From the NCBI GenBank assembly GCA_046704785.1, contig JBJKRF010000155.1:1-37798 (forward strand): a stretch of DNA of 37,798 nt, written 5' to 3'. Below the pieces are notes generated by a model. The model saw only the letters and a list, made by a program, of their open reading frames with translations. It was not told the DNA's origin and did not search any database. Shown here in pieces: positions 1-6,180 of the stretch. This DNA comes from JBJKRF01 sp046704785. GTDB taxonomy: Bacteria > Chloroflexota > Anaerolineae > Anaerolineales > Villigracilaceae. The translations under genes were made by a program, and so were the position numbers. The number at the start of each line of letters is the position of its first letter. The first letter of the stretch is position 1.

Positions 1-40
1 CTTTTTTTTTATTTTTTTCTGGTACCGTTCATATGGTAGA

Positions 41-94
41 AATTGGGGGGTTTTAGCCCGCGGTTGGCGCGCCAAACACCCCCACATCCACATC
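41..94. repeat. Left terminal copy of a repeat shared with the right end
   Basis: Read outward on the minus strand, this stretch runs GATGTGGATGTGGGGGTG, then TTTGGCGCGCC, and ends in CCCCCCAATT. The right end (37709-37762), read outward on the plus strand, has the same order of blocks: GATGCGGAT, GTGGGG, TGTTGGCG, CGCGC, CCCCCCAATT. The copies are imperfect. The left copy contains a 12-bp perfect palindrome (64-75, TTGGCGCGCCAA). Positions 1-40 beyond it are T-rich and could be low-quality contig edge. The simplest reading is a dispersed intergenic repeat at which assembly stopped. Confidence 0.5.
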
Positions 95-124
95 ACCTCG
101 CAGAATTTCCCAATGAACCGTATT

Positions 125-943
125 TTACAGGTCTTTGACGTATTGCATGTTGATCCACTTTCCTTCGCTAATTTGGCCGAAGCCATTCTTGATGGTGCAG
201 ATTTCGAACAGGTCGCCGGTGTTGACCTGTCCCACCACCGGCGCGTCTGGCGCGGAATCGCCACGCACGTTGAGCAGCGTGGTAGGCGTCACGATCCGTT
301 TGAGCGGATGATGCGCTAACAGTCCGGAGCGTTCGAGACCGGGCACGTTGAGGTCGTGCGCAATCAAGGTCCAGGCTTCGAGCAGCGTCGTGAACGGAAT
401 GGGTTGCCCCTGCCCGGATGTGTCTTTTCGCAAGGGATCGTGTACGTAGATATTTTCGGCGTCGGCGCCAACGGCTACCAGGTAGTGCGGGCCATCCAGC
501 GTTTCGGGCGTCAGGCCGGCATCGTGCAGGGTGAGTTGCTTCACCAGCAGAATGACTGGACGAAACGAGGCCAGCGCCATCAACAAATCGGAGAGCTTCA
601 TCCCGGCGCGACCGTCGACGGCGACGCCATATTGGCTCAAGGTAGCGCTGATTTGTTGCAAGGTGAGGGGTTTCTCTGCGCTCTGGCGGGAACTCTGGAA
701 AAACTCGTCCACGCTCGGCGTTTGAGATGTATATGCGCGCACGAACATCGCTCCAACGGCGGCACCGCTATCGTATGTGTATGTGTTTGCCCCAGGGCCG
801 ATTTGTGAAACGTAGGGGACGGAGAGCAAGGTCGAGGCGCTGGTTGGCGTCGGTGCCGGTGATGACGTTTGCGGCGATGCATTGAGCGCTGCTTCTACCA
901 CACTGTGGATGTGCTCCAACGCGGCACGTTCGATCTCAGACAT
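125..943 (-). CDS. C39-like (papain-fold) protein with SH3-like C-terminus, probably catalytically dead
   Basis: The protein has 272 residues. I start it at ATG 943 because AAGGAG lies just upstream; a longer reading to 1099 adds unconserved sequence. Residues about 40-190 resemble the Peptidase_C39_2 papain-like fold: VPYVSQIGPG (42-51), a helix segment after YDSG (57-60), and GPHYLVAVGAD with His153 and HDP with Asp169. In this family the residue after YxxD is normally the Cys nucleophile; here it is Ser59, and a second usual Cys nearby is also absent. Residues about 207-272 look like a bacterial SH3 (SH3b) domain, often used for cell-wall or ligand binding. There is no signal peptide. The role is unknown; it may bind peptides or wall fragments without cutting them. 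It is a single gene, 166 bp downstream of the acetyltransferase gene in the same orientation. Confidence 0.75.
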   Translation of the reverse strand: MSEIERAALEHIHSVVEAALNASPQTSSPAPTPTSASTLLSVPYVSQIGPGANTYTYDSGAAVGAMFVRAYTSQTPSVDEFFQSSRQSAEKPLTLQQISATLSQYGVAVDGRAGMKLSDLLMALASFRPVILLVKQLTLHDAGLTPETLDGPHYLVAVGADAENIYVHDPLRKDTSGQGQPIPFTTLLEAWTLIAHDLNVPGLERSGLLAHHPLKRIVTPTTLLNVRGDSAPDAPVVGQVNTGDLFEICTIKNGFGQISEGKWINMQYVKDL

Positions 944-1109
944 AACCTCTCCTTGTGGATGACTGCCTTCGTATCCTGCCGATAAATAGGGAAATTGCTC
1001 AGGTTCTCTGTTTATTGGGGATATTTTCTTCCATTCTACTGATTTTCGAGATTGCGCGCAACAGCAAATCGCGTTGGGCGCTCGCTTCTCTGCTCCCAAA
1101 AAGGCGAGG

Positions 1110-1997
1110 TTACTTTTTTCGCACGGTCGGCATATCGAGCGTGCTTTCGCCGTAGGTCAACACGTACAGCCCGCGCGCAGGCGCGGAACGCTCGAAGATA
1201 AAATCCGTTGCCAGATAGCCTGCCCGAAAACAAGCCTCGAAGACCTCGCGGGTCAGCGCGCGCCAGTCGCGCGCCAGATGCAGGTCGGCAGCTTTTAGCG
1301 CCAGGAAGTCTGTCGGAATTTCGACCAGGGCGAGGGATTCTTCGGGCGTGGAAAACTGCTGCGGGGGCTGGGGCCAGCCGTCGGGAGATGTGCCGACGCG
1401 GTACAAGGCCTGGATGTTGGCCGCCTCGTAATGACCCAGGTCCAGCGCCCCGCGCGGGCGATGGCCCAGGCGGCGTTCCACCCGTTTCGTGTTCACCCAC
1501 CAATCGACCTGGAAGCGGTCTGAGGGCAAGCCTGCGTTGAGATCGTCCCGCATTTCGCCGTATTCGTTGCGGCGATAGGTGTTGCAGACGGCGCCCAGGC
1601 GTGTCAGGTTGAGATAGGCGTTGCGGCTGAGCAGCGGGTCGTAGGTCCAGGTGATCAGGCCCAGGCTTTGTTTGCGCACCAACTGCCACTGCGCGCGTTT
1701 GAGGGCGAAGCCGATGCCGCCGTCACGCAAATTGGGGTGGACACCCAGTAGATGTGAGCAGTGTTTGGGTTGCGGGCCGTCGGGAAGTTCGTACAGGCCG
1801 GGAAACCCGAACAGGACTCCGGCCAGGCGCTCTTCAATGTATGCTCCCAGCACAAGGCCACCATTGTGCGCAGCCGTCAACAACAGGTGCGCCGGCACGA
1901 CCTCGGTATCATTGCCTGGCCATACCAGGCGTTGTAACGCTTCCACCTCGGTCATTTCTTCGGGCGTTTCGAGAATGCGGATCGTGGGATCAGGCAT
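1110..1997 (-). CDS. GNAT-fold acetyltransferase (COG3375-like)
   Basis: This 295-residue protein matches what I know of the COG3375 group of predicted GNAT N-acetyltransferases. Residues about 8-160 carry the GNAT-like fold: an N-terminal strand with ILETPEEM, LAGVLFGFPGL, then HLLGVHPNLRDGGIGFALKRAQW, which corresponds to the acetyl-CoA pyrophosphate loop (R/Q-x-x-G-x-G/A in most GNATs, here RDGGIGFALK). ITWTYDPLLSRNAYLN follows, a typical stretch for this group. The C-terminal half is less recognisable. The substrate is unknown. The gene starts 7 bp after the stop of the upstream epimerase-like gene, so the two are probably cotranscribed, and no separate ribosome binding site is clear. Confidence 0.8.
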   Translation of the reverse strand: MPDPTIRILETPEEMTEVEALQRLVWPGNDTEVVPAHLLLTAAHNGGLVLGAYIEERLAGVLFGFPGLYELPDGPQPKHCSHLLGVHPNLRDGGIGFALKRAQWQLVRKQSLGLITWTYDPLLSRNAYLNLTRLGAVCNTYRRNEYGEMRDDLNAGLPSDRFQVDWWVNTKRVERRLGHRPRGALDLGHYEAANIQALYRVGTSPDGWPQPPQQFSTPEESLALVEIPTDFLALKAADLHLARDWRALTREVFEACFRAGYLATDFIFERSAPARGLYVLTYGESTLDMPTVRKK

Positions 1998-2004
1998 GAG
2001 GAAA

Positions 2005-2943
2005 TCAGGTGGTTTGGCGGGTAAAGAAATTGCGCAGGGCCGAACGTGTCCAGTTCACGTTCCGCAGATAGTCAAGACGATAGGTGAAGCGCGCCGGAAG
2101 GAATCCGAAAATGCGCGAAACGGTGTCTACCGGGCAGGTGCGGTTATAGGAGAAATAATCGACCCAAAAGGTGGAAAAAGGGAACCTCGGGATAAAACTC
2201 TCGGAGGCAATCGTCAAGATACGCAGGTAAGGCAGGCTGAGCGGAATGAACAGGCGATTCCGCCGGATGACTCCCAGCAGAATCTCTGCCGCCTGGCGGA
2301 ACGAAAAATACTCGGCCCCACCCACCTCGAAGGTCTGGTCGAGCGTATCGGGGTTGTCGAGCGACCAGATCAGGCAGGTTACCAGGTCTTCCACCCACAA
2401 CGGTTGGACCAACACCTCGCCTTCGCGCGGCATGAACACAAAAGGCGTCAACGTAGTGACGCGGGCAAAGGCCGTAGTGAAATGGTCTTCCGGGCCGTAG
2501 AGCAGCGATGAACGGAAGATGGTATGTGGAATGCCGCTCTTGCGGATATGCTCCTCCGCGATGCCTTTGATCTTCATCAGGGGGTAGTACGAGGAGCGGT
2601 CGGCGCCCAGGTGGCTGACGTAGAAGATGCGTTGCACCCGGCTGTGTGTCGCCGCCTGGACGAGGTTGGCCGTCCCGTGCGCATCGGTTTCGAGCAGGTT
2701 GGCGTGCGCGCCCTGGTGTTCTGCGCCGGCTAGGTGATAGACGATGTCCACGCCGCGCAAAGCGGCTTGCAGGCCGCGCACGTCGCCCAAACTGACCACC
2801 GATACTTCCACAGGGACGCCGTGTGGCAGGTTGGGGGTGCGCGGCGAAGGACGGATCAGGATGCGTACCTGGTGTCCGTCTGTGACGAGTTGGCGGACCA
2901 AGGCGCGGCCCAAAAATCCCGTTCCACCGGTGACCAAAATCAT
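2005..2943 (-). CDS. NAD(P)-dependent epimerase/dehydratase-fold protein (NDUFA9-like)
   Basis: This 312-residue protein of the atypical/extended SDR type opens with the Rossmann dinucleotide motif GGTGFLG (residues 5-11). It then has VDIVYHLAG (cofactor-proximal strand) and YYPLMKIKGIAEEHIRKSG, where the usual YxxxK catalytic pair appears as Y-P-L-M-K. IFRSSLLYGPEDHF follows, typical of the NDUFA9-like and NmrA-like SDRs. The substrate cannot be read from sequence; relatives act in quinone, sugar or isoprenoid chemistry or are structural. I start at ATG 2943 because the Rossmann motif must begin right there, and a TATAAT box sits 7 nt upstream, which makes the longer start at 2994 unlikely. 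First gene of a two-gene unit with the acetyltransferase. Confidence 0.85.
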   Translation of the reverse strand: MILVTGGTGFLGRALVRQLVTDGHQVRILIRPSPRTPNLPHGVPVEVSVVSLGDVRGLQAALRGVDIVYHLAGAEHQGAHANLLETDAHGTANLVQAATHSRVQRIFYVSHLGADRSSYYPLMKIKGIAEEHIRKSGIPHTIFRSSLLYGPEDHFTTAFARVTTLTPFVFMPREGEVLVQPLWVEDLVTCLIWSLDNPDTLDQTFEVGGAEYFSFRQAAEILLGVIRRNRLFIPLSLPYLRILTIASESFIPRFPFSTFWVDYFSYNRTCPVDTVSRIFGFLPARFTYRLDYLRNVNWTRSALRNFFTRQTT

Positions 2944-2950
2944 AGCGTCG

Positions 2951-2956
2951 ATTATA
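2951..2956 (-). promoter_or_regulatory. -10 box (TATAAT) for a leaderless start at 2943
   Basis: On the minus strand TATAAT is followed by exactly 7 nt (CGACGCT) and then ATG, so transcription would begin at or next to the A of the start codon. No Shine-Dalgarno sequence is present. No good -35 box is visible. Confidence 0.6.
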
Positions 2957-3028
2957 AACCACGATGGATTGCATCGATTGTGGTGCTGTCTCAAACCGGA
3001 GGAGGCGGAGTACCCGTCTGCCTGGAAT

Positions 3029-3066
3029 AAAAAAGGGATAGACCGATTCTGGTCGGTCTATCCCTT
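3029..3066 (-). terminator. Intrinsic terminator of the HD-GYP gene
   Basis: Perfect 14-bp inverted repeat (3033-3046 with 3053-3066, AAGGGATAGACCGA and its complement) around a 6-nt loop. On the minus strand it is followed by TTTT, and it lies 22 bp after the stop of the gene ending at 3088. A textbook rho-independent terminator. Confidence 0.92.
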
Positions 3067-3087
3067 CCCCCGGAGGATGGCAATGGG

Positions 3088-4641
3088 CTAAGGAAACATC
3101 CTGAAGAAAGCTTCGACAACTGCCGGGTCGAAATGTTGTCCGGTTTGTTCACGGATATATTGAAACGCCTTGTCCCGACTCATGGCCTTGCGATAAGGCC
3201 GGTTACTGGTCAGGGCATCGTATACGTCGATGACAGCGAAAATACGCGCCAGCAAGGGAATCGCTTGCGCTTTGAGCCCGTAGGGGTAACCGCTTCCATC
3301 CCAACGTTCGTGGTGATACAGTGGAATATCCAGCGCGGGTTGCAGGTGATCGATGCGCGCCAGGATTTGCTGGGCATAAAGCGGATGTTGGCGCATTACT
3401 TCCCATTCCTGTTTGGTCAGCGGGCCTGGTTTCAATAAAATGGCATCCGGGATGCCCAGTTTGCCGATGTCGTGCAGCAAGGCCCCCTTGCGGACGCTGT
3501 CCAACTGCTCTTTGGGGATTCCCATACTTTGCGCCAGGCGTAAGGTCATCTCTGAGACGCGGCGCGTATGGCCTTCCGTCTCGCGGTCACGCAACTCCAG
3601 GGTGTAGGAAAATGCGTCGATGGTGGCGTTATAGTCATCGGAGAGATGCGCGTTGGCTTGGTGGAGATTCTCGAGTAACAACGATTTGTCTATTGCTACG
3701 GCAATATGGTTCGCAAGAATCTCCAAAAAGTCGAACCAGGCCTGGTCAACGGCCAGTGGGCTGCGATGATAGATTTCCAACAGGCCGCGTAGTTCGCCGC
3801 GTGCGATCAAGGGTACGCCAATGTAAGTTTTGAAGCCTTCCTTACGAAACCAGTGTGTGCGATGGCATTGCTCCTTGTTTTCAAGTTCATCCACCTTTAG
3901 GATATTTTTGCTTGACGTGGACAGGCAAACCAGGTTCTCCTTGATGGAAAGGCTGGCTTTTTGATGGTCATCGAACTGGAAGCCGTACCCGCCAACGAAG
4001 TCGAGGTTGTCCGTTCCCGGGCGAACGGTCAGGATACCGGCGGCGTCGGCGCCCAACTGGCCGGCTGCCAGCGACAATACCAGGTTGGCCGTCTCTGTCA
4101 GGTCGCTGGAGGCGAGAATCTCCTGATCGATGGCACCCAATACCCGAATTTGTTCGACCTTTTCCTGCTCGCTTTGATAGAAGTGGGCGTTTTGGAGACT
4201 TACTGCCGCCAGGGCGCTATAGGCCTGTAGCGACTGCAAACGTTCGCGGGTAAAGAATCCTTGCTGGATATTCGCCATCGCGAGCACACCGATCACATTG
4301 TCCGCAATAATCAGTGGGAACAACCCGACCCGGTAGGAACGATTTTCGACCTTGACCTGTCGAACTACAGGATTCCTGGTCGTCGAGAGACGGATCAGGT
4401 ACTCGTCGGGAATTTCGATCTCTACATCGAATGGGTTGGAAGTCACGGGCCAGCGCGAGAGCACCGAAAGGAAATTATTCCGCGAGAGGATACCGACCCA
4501 TGCAAGCTGTACGCCAAAACTCTCGACGCAAATCCGTACGATTTGGGCGGTAATCTCGCGCAAATTGCCTTTTTTCGGTACCTTGTAAACACCGGCACCG
4601 GGCATGAGTTTGTTGTTTTCGATCAATTTCTCTCTGGTCAT
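3088..4641 (-). CDS. GAF-GAF-HD-GYP protein, probable cyclic-di-GMP phosphodiesterase
   Basis: 517 residues without membrane segments. There are two GAF domains (about 24-155 and 166-325), joined and followed by helical linkers, and a C-terminal HD-GYP domain (about 345-517). The HD-GYP metal and signature residues are intact: HDIGK (390-394), HH at 443-444, WDGSGYPYGL containing GYP (451-453), and DVYDALTSNRPYRKAM. HD-GYP enzymes hydrolyse cyclic di-GMP, and some act on other cyclic dinucleotides. The GAF domains presumably sense a small ligand or redox state and control the output. It is monocistronic, with its own strong terminator. The C-terminal third closely resembles that of the 1844-residue protein at 9654-15188, so the two are paralogues in their output module. 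Confidence 0.93.
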   Translation of the reverse strand: MTREKLIENNKLMPGAGVYKVPKKGNLREITAQIVRICVESFGVQLAWVGILSRNNFLSVLSRWPVTSNPFDVEIEIPDEYLIRLSTTRNPVVRQVKVENRSYRVGLFPLIIADNVIGVLAMANIQQGFFTRERLQSLQAYSALAAVSLQNAHFYQSEQEKVEQIRVLGAIDQEILASSDLTETANLVLSLAAGQLGADAAGILTVRPGTDNLDFVGGYGFQFDDHQKASLSIKENLVCLSTSSKNILKVDELENKEQCHRTHWFRKEGFKTYIGVPLIARGELRGLLEIYHRSPLAVDQAWFDFLEILANHIAVAIDKSLLLENLHQANAHLSDDYNATIDAFSYTLELRDRETEGHTRRVSEMTLRLAQSMGIPKEQLDSVRKGALLHDIGKLGIPDAILLKPGPLTKQEWEVMRQHPLYAQQILARIDHLQPALDIPLYHHERWDGSGYPYGLKAQAIPLLARIFAVIDVYDALTSNRPYRKAMSRDKAFQYIREQTGQHFDPAVVEAFFRMFP

Positions 4642-4724
4642 GGTTTATTGGATATTGTCGTTAGAACATGTAAATTAAAAATCATCATTGGATGATCGAA
4701 TCCACATCGCCGTTAATGTCCAAT

Positions 4725-4743
4725 GGGCCTGTCGAACAGGCCC
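4725..4743 (-). terminator. Hairpin after the NHLP-like gene, weak terminator
   Basis: Perfect 8-bp GC-rich stem (GGGCCTGT and complement) with a 3-nt loop. It lies about 36 bp after the stop of the gene ending at 4779 on the minus strand. The T-tract is poor (ATTGGACATT), so it may be a weak terminator or an mRNA-end structure. Confidence 0.5.
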
Positions 4744-4778
4744 CTGGTTGGTATGTTTCTTGCACGAATATTTTTGGA

Positions 4779-5084
4779 CTACCTCTCTTGAATGGCTTGT
4801 ACCGGCGGGGTATTGAGTGTTGAAGCACGGAGTTTTTCGCCAAGTTGCCGGGCAAATTCCGCTAACGAACTCGCCCGAATGGATCGTAGCAATGCCATTT
4901 CTTGCTCAGAGAGGACAAAGGCTTCATCTGCGAAACCATCATGGGCGGCTTTGGTGGGGTTGTTTAAGAGTAAATGACAGAAACTTTTGTTGATGACTGC
5001 CGCTGTGAGGAGTCGATTAAGTTCCCGGTGATCTGAAGTCGATGTGATCACGAGGGCCTGGTTTATCGCTGAGTTGGTCAACAT
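4779..5084 (-). CDS. Small NHLP-clan (Os1348-like) protein, possible RiPP-leader relative
   Basis: 101 residues. The body fits the pattern I know from the Os1348 family of the NHLP clan (nitrile-hydratase-like leader peptides, described from Oscillochloris): ELNRLLTAAV, SFCHLLLNNPTKAA, then FVLSEQEMALLRSIRA and SLAEFARQLGEKL. NHLP-clan proteins are leader sequences of ribosomally made peptides or derived regulatory or adaptor proteins. The tail after the leader-like part is only about 15 residues, lacks Cys, and shows no Gly-Gly cleavage motif, so an actual RiPP precursor is uncertain. GGGAG lies 10 nt before ATG. It follows the DUF5317 gene by 32 bp and is probably in the same operon. No RiPP-modifying enzyme occurs in the window. 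Confidence 0.65.
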   Translation of the reverse strand: MLTNSAINQALVITSTSDHRELNRLLTAAVINKSFCHLLLNNPTKAAHDGFADEAFVLSEQEMALLRSIRASSLAEFARQLGEKLRASTLNTPPVQAIQER

Positions 5085-5116
5085 GAATTGTTTTCTCCCT
5101 ATTGAGTAGACAGTAA

Positions 5117-5683
5117 TTAAGCAGACATTGGCTGCATTCCTAACAATACAAATCCACCGATAGCAATAAGTACGTCTCCGAGGCTGAAAGCGAATCGGTA
5201 AGACAACCAGGCTGGCGACACAAAACGATCGGCCAACCAGGGCAGAATGATTTGGCTCGAAGATAACAGAACATCTTTACTTCCAGGCCCCAGGTGCTTT
5301 CCGATCGTGAGGCTTTCGACTGTTCTCGGTGATAGCAGCGATGACAACGTTTCTGTGCTGATTGGCATAAAACCTTTGTTGGCGATGATGACGATCAGGT
5401 TGAGTGCAAGCCCGATGGCAATGATTTTTATGCCCCAGTGCTTTAGGTTAACAACGCAGAAAGCAAATAACAGAACCTGAGAAACAATCAGACAACAGGA
5501 GGCTACCGGGTCGCTGAACAGTGAGCGCGTCTGGGGCAGAGAAAAAGCCACGAGTTGGGGCAAAAAAGCAACAGGTACCAGCCAGGGAAGGCGAAAAGCA
5601 GGAACCTTCCATGCGGCTTTCTGTTGCCAGACACGGATTTGTCCGACCAGCAACCCGGCAATAATTCCAGTTAGAAGAATCAC
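5117..5683 (-). CDS. DUF5317 multi-pass membrane protein
   Basis: 188 residues, matching the DUF5317 family as I recall it. About five hydrophobic segments are visible: the N-terminal ILLTGIIAGLLVG, WLVPVAFLPQLVAFSL, an internal pair around CLIVSQVLLFAFCVV and IIAIGLALNLIVIIA, and a C-terminal FSLGDVLIAIGGFVLLG. Between them, NKGFMPIS and the loop with GPGSKDVLLSSS look like conserved family features. I start it at GTG 5683, whose G is also the last base of the upstream stop (TAGTG), because the longer reading to 5869 runs through the preceding small gene and gives implausible N-terminal sequence. The function is unknown. Tight coupling to the 47-residue peptide gene suggests the two products work together, for example as transporter, protease or receptor and peptide, but nothing in the sequence proves that. 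Confidence 0.8.
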   Translation of the reverse strand: MILLTGIIAGLLVGQIRVWQQKAAWKVPAFRLPWLVPVAFLPQLVAFSLPQTRSLFSDPVASCCLIVSQVLLFAFCVVNLKHWGIKIIAIGLALNLIVIIANKGFMPISTETLSSLLSPRTVESLTIGKHLGPGSKDVLLSSSQIILPWLADRFVSPAWLSYRFAFSLGDVLIAIGGFVLLGMQPMSA

Positions 5684-5826
5684 TAGTGACCAATCGTGCC
5701 GACATCTTCGGGAGCGCCTGCACCAATGACCAGCATGACCAATGTCAACAAGACAAAGAAGAGCTGGATATGTTGTTTCTGGATTTTCGAAGCAAAAATA
5801 ACGAACCGGGCATACTTGCTGGACAT
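5683..5826 (-). CDS. 47-residue single-helix membrane peptide upstream of DUF5317
   Basis: A short reading frame of 47 residues begins MSSKYARFVIFASK and contains one strongly hydrophobic segment, LFFVLLTLVMLVIGAG (about 23-38). It ends in an acidic-to-neutral tail, APEDVGTIGH. GAGGTG lies 4 nt before ATG 5826, and its stop overlaps the GTG of the DUF5317 gene by one base, so translation is coupled. The positive N-terminus and short tail fit a small inner-membrane protein or an exported peptide whose C-terminal dozen residues face out. I do not recognise a named family. The strong ribosome binding site and stop-start overlap make it a real gene rather than chance. Confidence 0.7.
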   Translation of the reverse strand: MSSKYARFVIFASKIQKQHIQLFFVLLTLVMLVIGAGAPEDVGTIGH

Positions 5827-5985
5827 GGGTCACCTCGTTGGATGGTAAAGGATGAATATTTGTCATCACAATACCGATCCGCAGGATACAAAGGTGGCCT
5901 CAAACGTTCGAGCCCGCCAGAATCGCTGTGGCCGATGTCTGTATTCCCTTTTTCTATAGCATCCGAAAATTTTCACCGAGACGGG

Positions 5986-6029
5986 AAAAAAAAGGAGCAT
6001 TTCTCGGTATTGGCCGAAAAATGCCCCTT
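5986..6029 (-). terminator. Intrinsic terminator after the STAND/BTAD regulator
   Basis: A 16-bp stem (5992-6007 with 6014-6029) with two G-U pairs on the minus strand and a 6-nt loop is followed on that strand by seven or more T. It lies about 150 bp after the stop at 6181. The whole gap 5827-6180 holds this terminator and the unidentified promoter of the 47-residue peptide operon; I see no other gene in it. Confidence 0.8.
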
Positions 6030-6180
6030 GGGGAGCTTGCGCCGCAGCGTTTTCTGATGAACCAACTTGTTGGCTCTCTGGGATTTATCATGGTGGAAAG
6101 TCGATGTAAAGCGGTGTGCGGATTTTGTCCGCCCCAACCCCCCGCAGGTTCTGCCTTGCTACAAGGTTTCCCAAAGAATT

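Noticed and set aside
1036..1689. 217-codon minus-strand frame overlapping the acetyltransferase gene
   Set aside because: Arg/Pro/Gly-rich translation typical of an out-of-frame shadow, with no known motif.
4725..4743. Strong intrinsic terminator after the NHLP-like gene
   Set aside because: The hairpin is perfect but the following sequence is not T-rich; listed only as a weak terminator.
5684..5869. Longer N-terminus of the DUF5317 protein (frame open to 5869)
   Set aside because: It reads through the 47-residue peptide gene in another frame and gives Cys/Arg/His-rich sequence unlike a membrane protein. The GTG at 5683 with stop overlap is better.
6118..6132. GCGGA...TCCGC short inverted repeat after the STAND/BTAD gene
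   Set aside because: Only 5 bp of stem with no T-tract; the larger stem at 5992-6029 is the convincing terminator.
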